DNA of 64,000 nt from Paludibacteraceae bacterium (lineage in GTDB: Bacteria; Bacteroidota; Bacteroidia; Bacteroidales; Paludibacteraceae): contig JAFZLC010000030.1 in the NCBI GenBank assembly GCA_017551675.1, positions 103,604 to 167,603 on the forward strand, in the 5' to 3' direction. Position 1 is the first letter of the stretch. The number at the start of each line of letters is the position of its first letter. Positions 55,223-63,482 of this stretch are shown here, in pieces. The translations under genes and the position numbers were made by a program. Under the pieces are notes generated by a model. That model was not told where the DNA came from and did no database searches. It saw only the letters and a list, made by a program, of their open reading frames with translations.

Positions 55223-56824
55223 TTATTTTTCAATTAATCGGATGCTTACATTGTGTGTGATGGCTCTTTTGTTGGCACCACATTTTACTTTTGCAAGCAT
55301 ATTTTTTTTCGTGTCCAAATTACCCTCAGTGGCAATTTTTGTTCCAACATATCCCTTACTTGCGCACCATCGGTAGTAAGGTCTTTTGAATAATAGGAAA
55401 GGAGAAGGTTTTACCTTTTCCACTTGGATTGTCCATTCAGCATCGTTAACGCGGATGTCTGCTGCCTTACCAATGTAAATGTTCTCACAAGGTCCGAATT
55501 TCTTACTGAGGATTTCAGCTCCATATTCGTCAGATACAGTTATTTTCCCCTGCATTTTATCTTTACTGTTGATGATGATAGCACGGAAAAATAAGATGAT
55601 ATAGATGATGATTAGGAGTATCAATAAAATAGTGAGCCACAGAGGAAGAATGAATGTGAATATAAGTTTGTCTGCAGAAGAGACAGAACCAGAAATAGGT
55701 TTTTGAATACCCAGTTTGTTTAATTCATCATCAAAATCTGTTGGCAGGGATATACCCAAGTTAATACTATCATTAAGTTGGTGAAAACCATATTCGCGGT
55801 GTTTGATTTTTCCTAAATCGATGACTAAGATTGTGTCTCTTGTGGAGCCATAATTGGAAGTGTCGTTGATAAAGGTGAATCCCTCTTGATGAAGGAAGGT
55901 GGAGTCGATTTTGATTTTGCTGTATAGTTTAGTAGGAACCCAATGAATCTCTGCTGTGGTATTTCCATCGATATCAATATTGGTTTTCATGTTTACCTTG
56001 CCTGCCTTATTAGCGGCATCCACGATAGCCTGAAGTTTGACTAGGAGGATCTCACGACGCAATTGTTCAAACCATTGTTCGATAGCTTGTTTGGAGTTGC
56101 CCGGACGTACAATCTCAAGTCCGTTTTCAGTCACATTAAAGACACTGTCTCTCATTTGGGTGAGGCAATACTCTTTTTGTGTTTTGTTGTCTATTTTGTT
56201 ATCAGACAATTCCACGGCAATGGCACGCACATAAGAACCTTGAATAGCAGTTTTCAAATCAGTCTGCATATCCAGTAGTTCCTCTGGGGTAAGTTTCCGC
56301 TTGTTAAATTTGTGAGGCGGTACTTTAGGAATATTGTTAAGGAAATCGGTAAATGGGATAAGGATATTGACCTTATATTCCGAGTTTGTTTTAACCGTTC
56401 CGGCTATTTTCTTTACAGCCTTGTAGATGTTGGTATGGTCACGAAATAATTGATCGTAGTTGGGGTTGTGATAGAGTTGGTTCATGTTATCACAAAGCGT
56501 CTTCTTCATCTCGTCTGAGATGATGCCGGAGAACCCCATCGGGTCTTTGGTGTCCGTACCAAAAGGGATGATGGTTACTTTATCTCCATTAGGCAGAGCC
56601 TGAATGAAGTTTTTAAGTAGGGGCACCATTGTGCTTTCATGTTCATCCATGGAACCGGAGACATCAATGGCGAAGATATAATGCGCATGACAATTATCTA
56701 TATCGTCGCGAATTAGATTTGTAAGTTTTGGAAAGGTGTTTTCCAAATAATTTAAAGGAGATTGAGAATAAGCAATTTCGCTGAGTAGTCCTAATAATAT
56801 GATTGTTGCGAGTCTTCGTATCAT
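55223..56824 (-). CDS. Secreted vWA-domain membrane protein
   Basis: 533-residue first gene of the tubulin-like operon. Signal peptide 1-20. Von Willebrand A domain at about 45-260 with the MIDAS motif DVSGSM (Asp54, Ser56, Ser58) and later TDF, so metal-dependent ligand binding is likely. A beta-rich region follows, then one transmembrane helix (about 388-414), then a ~115-residue C-terminal cytoplasmic domain that could contact the tubulin-like protein. It faces the periplasm with its adhesion-type domain. It diverges from rpoD across a 277-base gap. Confidence 0.87.
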   Translation of the reverse strand: MIRRLATIILLGLLSEIAYSQSPLNYLENTFPKLTNLIRDDIDNCHAHYIFAIDVSGSMDEHESTMVPLLKNFIQALPNGDKVTIIPFGTDTKDPMGFSGIISDEMKKTLCDNMNQLYHNPNYDQLFRDHTNIYKAVKKIAGTVKTNSEYKVNILIPFTDFLNNIPKVPPHKFNKRKLTPEELLDMQTDLKTAIQGSYVRAIAVELSDNKIDNKTQKEYCLTQMRDSVFNVTENGLEIVRPGNSKQAIEQWFEQLRREILLVKLQAIVDAANKAGKVNMKTNIDIDGNTTAEIHWVPTKLYSKIKIDSTFLHQEGFTFINDTSNYGSTRDTILVIDLGKIKHREYGFHQLNDSINLGISLPTDFDDELNKLGIQKPISGSVSSADKLIFTFILPLWLTILLILLIIIYIILFFRAIIINSKDKMQGKITVSDEYGAEILSKKFGPCENIYIGKAADIRVNDAEWTIQVEKVKPSPFLLFKRPYYRWCASKGYVGTKIATEGNLDTKKNMLAKVKCGANKRAITHNVSIRLIEK

Positions 56825-57071
56825 CTTCAGTTTTTGTTTTTAAGAACACAATTCGAAACAAGTTACAATTTTAGCGAAATTCATTCAAATATGCAACAAT
56901 TATATAGGCAAAATACGAATTTTGAACAATCTCTATGTTTTTGAGGAGAAAAAGGCGTTTCCCCCCTTATTTTTCCTAAAAAGTAGGAGAGATTTTGGAC
57001 TAATTTAGGAGGAAAAAGTAAAAAGTTTAAAAAAATTCAATCAGAAGAGAACAACCAAGCAAATGATTTCG

Positions 57072-57080
57072 TAATTTTGC
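57072..57080 (+). promoter_or_regulatory. -7 box TAATTTTGC for rpoD
   Basis: Exact TAnnTTTGC match 21 bases before the ATG at 57102. No clear -33 element. The rest of 56825-57071 shows no second convincing promoter for the divergent vWA operon. Confidence 0.6.
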
Positions 57081-57101
57081 ACATAAAAATTTTTATACAA
57101 A

Positions 57102-57962
57102 ATGAGACAGCTGAAAATTACTAATTCCATTACGGTGCGTGATGCTTCTCTGGAGAAGTATCTGCAAGACATTTCTAAAGAAGAATTAATCACGACAGAA
57201 GAGGAGGTGGAGTTAGCCCAAAGGATACGGAATGGGGATGAGAGAGCCAAGGACAAGTTAGTTCGTGCTAACTTACGTTTCGTGGTTTCTGTTGCCAAGC
57301 AGTATCAGAACAAGGGAATGAGTCTTACCGATTTGATAAATGAGGGAAATTTGGGACTAATCAAGGCGGCAGAGCGTTTTGATGAAACACGTGGTTTCAA
57401 GTTCATCTCGTTTGCAGTGTGGTGGGTGCGTCAGTCTATTCAGCAAGCATTGTCTGAGCAATCTCGCATTGTTCGTGTACCATTAAATCAGGTAGGATTA
57501 CAGAATAAGATTAAGCGTGCGATTTCTTCTTTTGAGCAGGAGTTCGGTCGTCGTCCTTCAGTGGAGGAGTTGGCTGAGAAGATGGATGTTTCAGAAGATA
57601 AGATTGCCGAGGTATTGGAGATACCTGACCAGATTAAGTCATTGGATGCACCATTTGGTGAGGATGGAGACGGAAGTTTGGGTGATGTCTTGGAGAACAC
57701 CGATTCGCCACGAGCTGATAGCAGTGTGATGAGAGATTCTCTACGTCGTGAGATAGAGCGTGCTTTGTCTACTTTGACAGAAAAGGAGAGAGAAGTCTTG
57801 AAGATGAGCTTCGGTTTGGGTGATGCACAAGAGTTGTCTTTGGACGAGATTGGTCTACGATTCGATTTGACTCGTGAGCGTGTGCGTCAGATTAAGGAGA
57901 AAGCAATTGTTAAATTAAGACAGAATTCATCCAATAACTTATTGAAGAGTTTTTTGGGATAA
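57102..57962 (+). CDS. rpoD: Primary sigma factor RpoD (Bacteroidota type)
   Basis: 286-residue housekeeping sigma factor, short because it lacks the acidic region 1.1 and the non-conserved insert of proteobacterial RpoD. Region 1.2 (DASLEKYLQDISKEELI), region 2 (RANLRFVVSVAKQYQNKGMSLTDLINEGNLGLIKAAERFD, then FKFISFAVWWVRQSIQQAL), region 3 and region 4 (LSLDEIGLRFDLTRERVRQIKEKAI) are all present. It recognises the TTTG/TAnnTTTG promoters seen across the window. Confidence 0.97.
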   Translation: MRQLKITNSITVRDASLEKYLQDISKEELITTEEEVELAQRIRNGDERAKDKLVRANLRFVVSVAKQYQNKGMSLTDLINEGNLGLIKAAERFDETRGFKFISFAVWWVRQSIQQALSEQSRIVRVPLNQVGLQNKIKRAISSFEQEFGRRPSVEELAEKMDVSEDKIAEVLEIPDQIKSLDAPFGEDGDGSLGDVLENTDSPRADSSVMRDSLRREIERALSTLTEKEREVLKMSFGLGDAQELSLDEIGLRFDLTRERVRQIKEKAIVKLRQNSSNNLLKSFLG

Positions 57963-57966
57963 CGAT

Positions 57967-58001
57967 AAAAAGATGGGAAGAGATTCCCATCTTTTTCTTT
58001 T
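57967..58001 (+). terminator. rpoD terminator
   Basis: Stem AAAAGATGGGAA / TTCCCATCTTTT around the GNRA-type loop GAGA (57980-57983), followed by a T-rich tract. Confidence 0.85.
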
Positions 58002-58133
58002 TCTTTTCGGCAGATCGTCCTTTTATGATTTAGCATATGTCTGTCCGATTAACTTTCTAGGGAAATTACCTTTTTGTATGCGTGGGAATACGATTCCGAA
58101 TAATAATGTGCAATAACTAAATTAAGAAATAAA

Positions 58134-58766
58134 ATGAGCCAAGTAGAAAACAAAGTGGCTGAGAAATTACTCAGTATCAATGCTGTAAAAGTACAACCTA
58201 AGAACCCGTTCACATGGGCATCAGGATGGAAGTCTCCAATCTATTGTGACAACCGCAAGACATTGTCATATCCTGAGATCCGTACGTTGATTAAGAAGGA
58301 GTTGGCTAACATCGTGAGTGAGAAGTATGCAGGAGCAGACGTTATCGCGGGTGTAGCAACGGGAGCTATCGCACAAGGTGCTTTGGTGGCTGAGTTATTG
58401 GGTAAACCATTTGTATATGTTCGTTCGGCACCGAAAGATCACGGAATGGAGAACTTGATTGAAGGTGATTTGAAGGCAGGACAGAAGGTGGTTGTGATAG
58501 AGGATTTGATTTCTACAGGTGGTAGTAGCTTGAAGGCAGTTGCTGCGCTTCGTGCTGCCAATGTGGAGGTGATGGGTATGGTTGCTATCTTCACGTATGG
58601 TTTCCCTATTGCAACTGAGAAGTTTGCCGAGGCAAATGTAGAATTGACGACGTTGTCAAACTACAACGCGGTACTTCAACACTTGCTTGACACTAAACAG
58701 ATTGGTGAAGAGGAGATGGCTACGTTGAAGAAATGGAGAGAAGCTCCAGAAGTTTGGGGTAAATAA
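58134..58766 (+). CDS. pyrE: Orotate phosphoribosyltransferase
   Basis: 210-residue pyrimidine synthesis enzyme joining orotate and PRPP to give OMP. It has NPFTWASGWKSPIYCDNRKT, IAGVATGAIAQGALVA and the PRPP-binding loop VVVIEDLISTGGSS. The SRPBCC gene follows after 34 bases on the same strand. No attenuator or PyrR site is recognised in the 170 bases upstream. Confidence 0.96.
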   Translation: MSQVENKVAEKLLSINAVKVQPKNPFTWASGWKSPIYCDNRKTLSYPEIRTLIKKELANIVSEKYAGADVIAGVATGAIAQGALVAELLGKPFVYVRSAPKDHGMENLIEGDLKAGQKVVVIEDLISTGGSSLKAVAALRAANVEVMGMVAIFTYGFPIATEKFAEANVELTTLSNYNAVLQHLLDTKQIGEEEMATLKKWREAPEVWGK

Positions 58767-58800
58767 TTGATCTCATTTAAACTTTATAATACAGTTTGAT

Positions 58801-59235
58801 ATGTCAACATTTGAAAGTGAAATAACAAAGGCTGCATGTAATGACGAGGAGATTTTCAATGTCTTGTCAGACTTGAGAAACATTGAGTATATAAAGGATC
58901 GTATACCTACTGATAAGGTTTCTGATTTGACATATGATAGAGACACTTGTCGTTTCTCTATTAATCCGATGGGAAACATGGGAATTAAGATTATCGACAG
59001 GGAGCCCAATAAGACGATAAAGTTCACGTCAGATCAATCTATGATAGGTTTTGATTTCTGGATTCAGTTGAAACAGCTAGCCGAGAATGATACACGTATC
59101 AAACTTACGATAAAGGCCGATTTGAATTTTATTATCAAGTCGATGGTGGAACCAATGATTCAGCCTATATTAAACAAGTTGGCTAATGCCTTAGCCGCGT
59201 TACCTTATAAGAATTATCAAAAAAATATAAAATAA
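58801..59235 (+). CDS. SRPBCC-fold protein
   Basis: 144-residue small protein of the START/Bet v1-like (SRPBCC) fold: MSTFESEITKAACNDEEIFNVLSDLRNIEYIKDRIP, a central seven-stranded sheet, and a long C-terminal helix (VEPMIQPILNKLANALAALPY). Such proteins bind hydrophobic ligands. In Bacteroidales a homologue commonly sits next to pyrE, as here. Ligand and role are unknown. It precedes pta by six bases. Confidence 0.75.
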   Translation: MSTFESEITKAACNDEEIFNVLSDLRNIEYIKDRIPTDKVSDLTYDRDTCRFSINPMGNMGIKIIDREPNKTIKFTSDQSMIGFDFWIQLKQLAENDTRIKLTIKADLNFIIKSMVEPMIQPILNKLANALAALPYKNYQKNIK

Positions 59236-59241
59236 CATACT

Positions 59242-60258
59242 ATGGAATTGATTGAAGGTATTATTAAGAGGGCACAAGCTAACCCTCAGCGTATTGTCCT
59301 TGCAGAAGGAACGGAAGAGAGAACGTTGAAAGCAGCTGATCAGATTATAGAGCAAGGAATTGCTAAGTTGACACTGTTGGGTAACAAACAAGAGATTGAG
59401 TCGTTAGCAGCTCAGTTCGGTTTGAAAAATATTTCCAAGGCGACTATCATCGACCCTGCCAATAATCCTAACAGCAAGGTATATTCAGATCTTCTTTTTA
59501 AACTTCGTCAAAAGAAGGGTATGACAGAGGAGCAGGCTATCGAGAAGGTGAAAGATCCTTTGTATTTGGCTTGTTTGATGATTAAGAATGGTGATGCTGA
59601 TGGAGAGGTGGCTGGTGCTAGAAACTTTACTGGTGATGTGCTTCGTCCTGCTTTCCAGATTGTTAAGACAAGACCTGGTATTGGTGTTGTTTCAGGTTGT
59701 TTCATCATGATCTTCAAAGATAAATCAATTGGATACAATGGTTTGATGTTGTTTGCTGATTGTGCTGCAACTCCTAATCCTGATGCTGAACAATTGGCTC
59801 AGATTGCTGTATGTAGCGGTCAGACAGCTAAGAACATTTATGGATTCGAGGATCCTCGTGTGGCTATTCTTTCTTTCTCTACAAAGGGTAGTGCTAAACA
59901 CGAGATGGTGGATAAGGTAATTGAAGCTACTAAAATCGCTAAGGAGATGGCTCCTGATATGAAGTTGGATGGTGAATTGCAAGCTGATGCTGCTATTGTA
60001 CCTTCTGTAGCTAAGAGTAAAGCACCTAACAGTGAGGTGGCTGGTTCTGCTAACGTATTGGTATTCCCTGAGTTGGAAGCTGGTAACATCGGTTATAAAT
60101 TGGTTCAACGTTTGGCTGGTGCAGAGGCTATCGGTCCGTTGTTGCAAGGTTTGGCAGCTCCAATCAACGACCTTTCTCGCGGTTGCTCCGTAGAGGATAT
60201 CGTTAAGATGGTGGCTATCACTGTCAACCAAGCTATCGAAGCTAAGAATAATAATTAA
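59242..60258 (+). CDS. pta: Phosphate acetyltransferase
   Basis: 338-residue short-form (class I) Pta converting acetyl-CoA and phosphate to acetyl phosphate. It has RIVLAEGTEERTLKAADQI, NKQEIESLAAQFG, and CSGQTAKNIYGFEDPRVAILSFSTKGSAKH, then NVLVFPELEAGNIGYKLVQRLAGA. It lacks the N-terminal regulatory DRTGG domain of the E. coli enzyme. With ackA it forms the acetate-producing, ATP-yielding pathway. Confidence 0.97.
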   Translation: MELIEGIIKRAQANPQRIVLAEGTEERTLKAADQIIEQGIAKLTLLGNKQEIESLAAQFGLKNISKATIIDPANNPNSKVYSDLLFKLRQKKGMTEEQAIEKVKDPLYLACLMIKNGDADGEVAGARNFTGDVLRPAFQIVKTRPGIGVVSGCFIMIFKDKSIGYNGLMLFADCAATPNPDAEQLAQIAVCSGQTAKNIYGFEDPRVAILSFSTKGSAKHEMVDKVIEATKIAKEMAPDMKLDGELQADAAIVPSVAKSKAPNSEVAGSANVLVFPELEAGNIGYKLVQRLAGAEAIGPLLQGLAAPINDLSRGCSVEDIVKMVAITVNQAIEAKNNN

Positions 60259-60270
60259 TTGTTTCTAATC

Positions 60271-60299
60271 GGTTTCCCTCACTAATGTGGGCGGAAACC
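60271..60299 (+). other. Hairpin between pta and ackA
   Basis: Arms GGTTTCC / GGAAACC (60271-60277 with 60293-60299) with inner CTCAC/GTGGG pairing. There is no T-run, so it is an mRNA-processing or stability hairpin rather than a terminator. Confidence 0.45.
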
Positions 60300-60315
60300 C
60301 CTTAAAATAAATCGA

Positions 60316-61518
60316 ATGAAAATATTAGTTATCAATTGCGGTAGCTCTTCTATCAAATATAAATTGTTTGAAATGAGCAGCAAGAAGGTATTGGCTCAAG
60401 GTGGAGTCGAGAAGATCGGTATCCCTGGGTCATTCCTTAAATACACAAAGAATAATGGTGAAAAGGCAGTCATAGAAAAAGATATGCCAGATCACTCTGA
60501 TGGTATTGAATTGATCTTCAAAGTGTTGACAGATCCTAAAGAGGGTTGTATCAAATCTTTGAGCGAAGTGGATGCTGTTGGTCATCGTATCCTCCATGGT
60601 GGAGATAAGTTTACGGAGAGTTGCATCGTAAACAAGGTGGTTAAGGATCAAATCCGTGCTTGCTTCCCATTAGGACCATTGCATAATCCTGCTAATTTGA
60701 AAGGTATTATGGCAGTCGAGCAATTGTTGCCTGATTGTCCTCAGGTGGCTGTATTTGATACGGCATTCCACCAGACTATGCCTAAGGAGTCTTTCTTGTA
60801 TGCTATCCCATACGAATTGTATGAGAAGGATGCTGTTCGTCGTTATGGATTCCACGGAACAAGCCATCGTTATGTATCCAAACGTGCGTTCGAAATCTTG
60901 GGTATGAAGCCTGAGGGTACGAAGATGATTACTTGTCATATCGGTAATGGTAGTTCCGTAACCGCTATCAAGGATGGTAAGTCATTCGATACATCAATGG
61001 GTATGACTCCATTGGAGGGATTGGTGATGGGTACTCGCTCGGGTGATATTGATACAGGTGCTATCACATACTTGATGGAGGTTGAAGGCTACAACGCAAA
61101 GAAGATTTCAGACATTCTTAACAAACAGAGTGGTATGTTGGGTATCTCTGGTGTCTCTTCTGATATGCGTGAGATCCGCGCTGCTATCGCTGCAGGCAAC
61201 GAGCGTGCTAAATTAGCATTGGATATGGTGATTTACCGTATCAAGAAGTATGTTGGTTCTTATGTAGCAGCTTTAGGTGGTGTTGATGTGATTGTCTTCA
61301 CTGGTGGTATTGGTGAGAACGTAGAGGTTGTACGTGAAGGTGTATGTTCAAACTTGGAATGCTTCGGCATCAAGTTGGATAAAGAGATCAACAATAGCGT
61401 TCATGGTGAGGAGAAAGTCATCAGCGCTAAGGATTCTAAGGTAACAGTGATTGTTGTTCCTACTGATGAGGAGTATACGATTGCATCTGACACATTAGAG
61501 TTGGTATCTAAGAAATAA
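60316..61518 (+). CDS. ackA: Acetate kinase
   Basis: 400-residue kinase converting acetyl phosphate and ADP to acetate and ATP. It has MKILVINCGSSSIKYKLFEM, VGHRILHGGDKFTES, VFDTAFHQTMPKESF with RRYGFHGTSHRYVS, and the ATP site CHIGNGSSVTAIKDGKS, then MGTRSGDIDTG. Standard length. It is the last gene of pta-ackA, followed by a strong terminator. Confidence 0.97.
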   Translation: MKILVINCGSSSIKYKLFEMSSKKVLAQGGVEKIGIPGSFLKYTKNNGEKAVIEKDMPDHSDGIELIFKVLTDPKEGCIKSLSEVDAVGHRILHGGDKFTESCIVNKVVKDQIRACFPLGPLHNPANLKGIMAVEQLLPDCPQVAVFDTAFHQTMPKESFLYAIPYELYEKDAVRRYGFHGTSHRYVSKRAFEILGMKPEGTKMITCHIGNGSSVTAIKDGKSFDTSMGMTPLEGLVMGTRSGDIDTGAITYLMEVEGYNAKKISDILNKQSGMLGISGVSSDMREIRAAIAAGNERAKLALDMVIYRIKKYVGSYVAALGGVDVIVFTGGIGENVEVVREGVCSNLECFGIKLDKEINNSVHGEEKVISAKDSKVTVIVVPTDEEYTIASDTLELVSKK

Positions 61519-61536
61519 CGAAGATAAAATGGATAG

Positions 61537-61561
61537 TGGGTTGTTGAAATATAGAACCCAC
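61537..61561. repeat. Dispersed hairpin copy F
   Basis: Perfect stem GTGGGTT / AACCCAC (61537-61543 with 61555-61561) with TATAG in the 11-base loop, between ackA and its terminator. Confidence 0.6.
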
Positions 61562-61575
61562 TTAATTAATAGGTG

Positions 61576-61612
61576 CTGTCCGCTAAAATTCTTTTTTAGC
61601 GGACAGTCTTTA
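61576..61612 (+). terminator. ackA terminator
   Basis: Perfect 13-base arms CTGTCCGCTAAAA / TTTTAGCGGACAG (61576-61588 with 61594-61606), followed by TCTTTATTT. Confidence 0.85.
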
Positions 61613-61694
61613 TTTGAAACTATTTGAGTCTAACCTTGTTGAAAGGGGAAAAGAAAAATGCATTAAGTTTTACTTTTTACTCGTGCATTCTTTA

Positions 61695-61715
61695 GGTGAA
61701 TATATAGACCCCACC
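61695..61715. repeat. Dispersed hairpin copy G
   Basis: GGTG (61695-61698) and CACC (61712-61715) around AATATATAGACCC, just past the end of the YD-repeat gene. Confidence 0.4.
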
Positions 61716-61716
61716 C

Positions 61717-62934
61717 TTATTCGTAATATTCAATCTCGCTGATTCTGATTGATTTCAGTACGTCACTATTGTCGTAGCGCTTTCTTTCGATGCAGTTGCC
61801 TTGATGGTCATATTTGAAAGAGAATTTTTCGCCATCTATTTCATCTCCGTAGTGACCTTCTTCGATGCGTTTTCCTTTCTCATCAAATTTGTAGGTGTTT
61901 TTTTCTGTCAGAGCTCCATCGTCGTATCGGATTTCTTCAATCATGTTTCCTCGTTCATCAAATTTGTGAGTCTCTTGCGTCTCGACGGAACCATCTTCTT
62001 TATATCTGTAGAAGAGTGTTTCAAGGAGAATCCCTTTTTTGTTGTATTTGTATGCTGATTTCTCGGTGATGGAGCCCGTGTTGCTGTAGAGACAGTATTC
62101 CGTTTCCTTACCCTTCTCGTTGTATTTACGGGTATCTTTGTAGTCGATGGATCCATCTCCTTTGTATTGGCAATATTCTATCATATTCCCTTTGACATCG
62201 TATTTATAGACTCCTCTATTTCGGAGGGTTCCATCTCCTTTATAGCAGCAGTGCTCAATTTGTTTTCCATTGTTATCATATTGGTAGGTGTCTTTGGTAT
62301 CTATGCCACCGACCTTATTGAACAATACCTGTTCGGTTTTTTTCCCATTCGCGTTGTATTTGAATGTATTTCGAAAGAGTAGGGAACCGTCCCCTTTGTA
62401 TTGGTGATATTCTGTAGGATGACCTTTTTCATCATATTTACGGGTGCATCTAGATTCGATGTTGCCTTCCTGGTTGTAGAAGCATTGTTCGATTTCATTC
62501 CCTTTGCTATCATATTTGTAGGTGTATTTCCAAAGCAAAGTGCCATCGTTTTTCTGACGAGCATATTCTGTCTGATTGCCTTTGGGATCATACTTGTATA
62601 CTTTCTTGTAGTACAAACTTCCATTTCCATCATACTCACTCTTTTCCACCTCTTTCCCTTGTGAATTGTAGGAAAAAGTACGTTTGTAGACATAGAAGTT
62701 TTCGAATTTGTCGTAGCAGTATTCCTCGGTGATCTTACCATCTTTATTGAATAAGATTTTCCATTCATAGTTGCCTTTTTCTTCTTTTCCATCAACGACA
62801 AATGATTCATATTGTGTTACTGATTTTATGGGACCATAGTAATCCTCGTTTTCGTCGGATTGTGCGTAACACATAGAGCCGCTCATCAGAAACACAGCCG
62901 CTAAAAGGCTTATAATCCTATCTCTTATCTTCAT
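61717..62934 (-). CDS. Secreted YD-repeat protein
   Basis: 405-residue exported protein: signal peptide 1-25 (ending CYAQ), a short linker, then about fifteen tandem units of ~22 residues of the form YKYDxKGNxxEYCxYxxDGSL, covering residues 85-400. This is the YD/RHS-like or MORN-like extended beta pattern. It lacks the protease, core-end motif and toxin tip of true RHS proteins, so it is a repeat scaffold without a recognised effector. The repeats differ enough at DNA level to be old. It is related in style to the lipoprotein at 21774-22814. Possible roles are surface binding or interaction; none can be shown. Confidence 0.75.
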   Translation of the reverse strand: MKIRDRIISLLAAVFLMSGSMCYAQSDENEDYYGPIKSVTQYESFVVDGKEEKGNYEWKILFNKDGKITEEYCYDKFENFYVYKRTFSYNSQGKEVEKSEYDGNGSLYYKKVYKYDPKGNQTEYARQKNDGTLLWKYTYKYDSKGNEIEQCFYNQEGNIESRCTRKYDEKGHPTEYHQYKGDGSLLFRNTFKYNANGKKTEQVLFNKVGGIDTKDTYQYDNNGKQIEHCCYKGDGTLRNRGVYKYDVKGNMIEYCQYKGDGSIDYKDTRKYNEKGKETEYCLYSNTGSITEKSAYKYNKKGILLETLFYRYKEDGSVETQETHKFDERGNMIEEIRYDDGALTEKNTYKFDEKGKRIEEGHYGDEIDGEKFSFKYDHQGNCIERKRYDNSDVLKSIRISEIEYYE

Positions 62935-63002
62935 ACGACCAAATGTTTAATGGAATGTATAACGTATTCCTCGATTAATAAGTTAGGTTAGGGGAACTTC
63001 TA

Positions 63003-63040
63003 TAGATTTGCTTTAAGTAAGGACCTATAAAATTATCTAT
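63003..63040 (+). promoter_or_regulatory. Orphan plus-strand -7 box with leader-hairpin relative
   Basis: TAGATTTGC at 63003-63011, then AAGTAAGGACCTATAAAATT, similar to the dispersed leader element. No plus-strand gene follows inside the window, so it could drive an untranslated RNA. Confidence 0.4.
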
Positions 63041-63404
63041 TCAAATTCTTATAAGGATTTCAAATCCATCATAAGTTATAGAATGGAAGATATTCCCATC
63101 ACTATCGCAAATCTAATATATTTCTGTTATGAAAAAAATTAATTTCATAAAATATTATGAGGAGAGTTTCTCTTTTCTATGAAAAAGTAATTATATTTGC
63201 GAAGGACAAGTTACATGGCTTCTGAAATATAGGGCGATTTTTAGTAATTCGCCAATTAGAATAATGATGAGATGAAAATGTGAAGATTTTTGGGGTAAAG
63301 TTGATATGATAGCTGGTGATTAATTAGAAAAACATGGATTGAGGAGACAATGTTTCCTTAGTCCATTAAGATACGTAAGATGCGATTATGTACCATGAAA
63401 GGGG

Positions 63405-63482
63405 TATATAAAAACGGCAAGCCAGCTCGCTTCACAGCGAACTGACTCAATGATATATAGAACAACACAATTTAGGGTCTTT
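63405..63482 (-). ncRNA. Candidate small RNA, copy 2 (conserved 3' part)
   Basis: Minus strand: the complement of 63453-63482 is identical over 30 bases to copy 1. It is followed by GAGTCAG and the hairpin CAGTTCGCT-GTGA-AGCGAGCTG (63423-63444), then a GC clamp and TTTTT (complement of 63411-63415). Four stem positions differ from copy 1, each compensated on the other arm. The 5' end is unclear; a near-consensus GAACTTTGC at 63620-63628 would give a transcript of about 210 bases. Confidence 0.65.
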
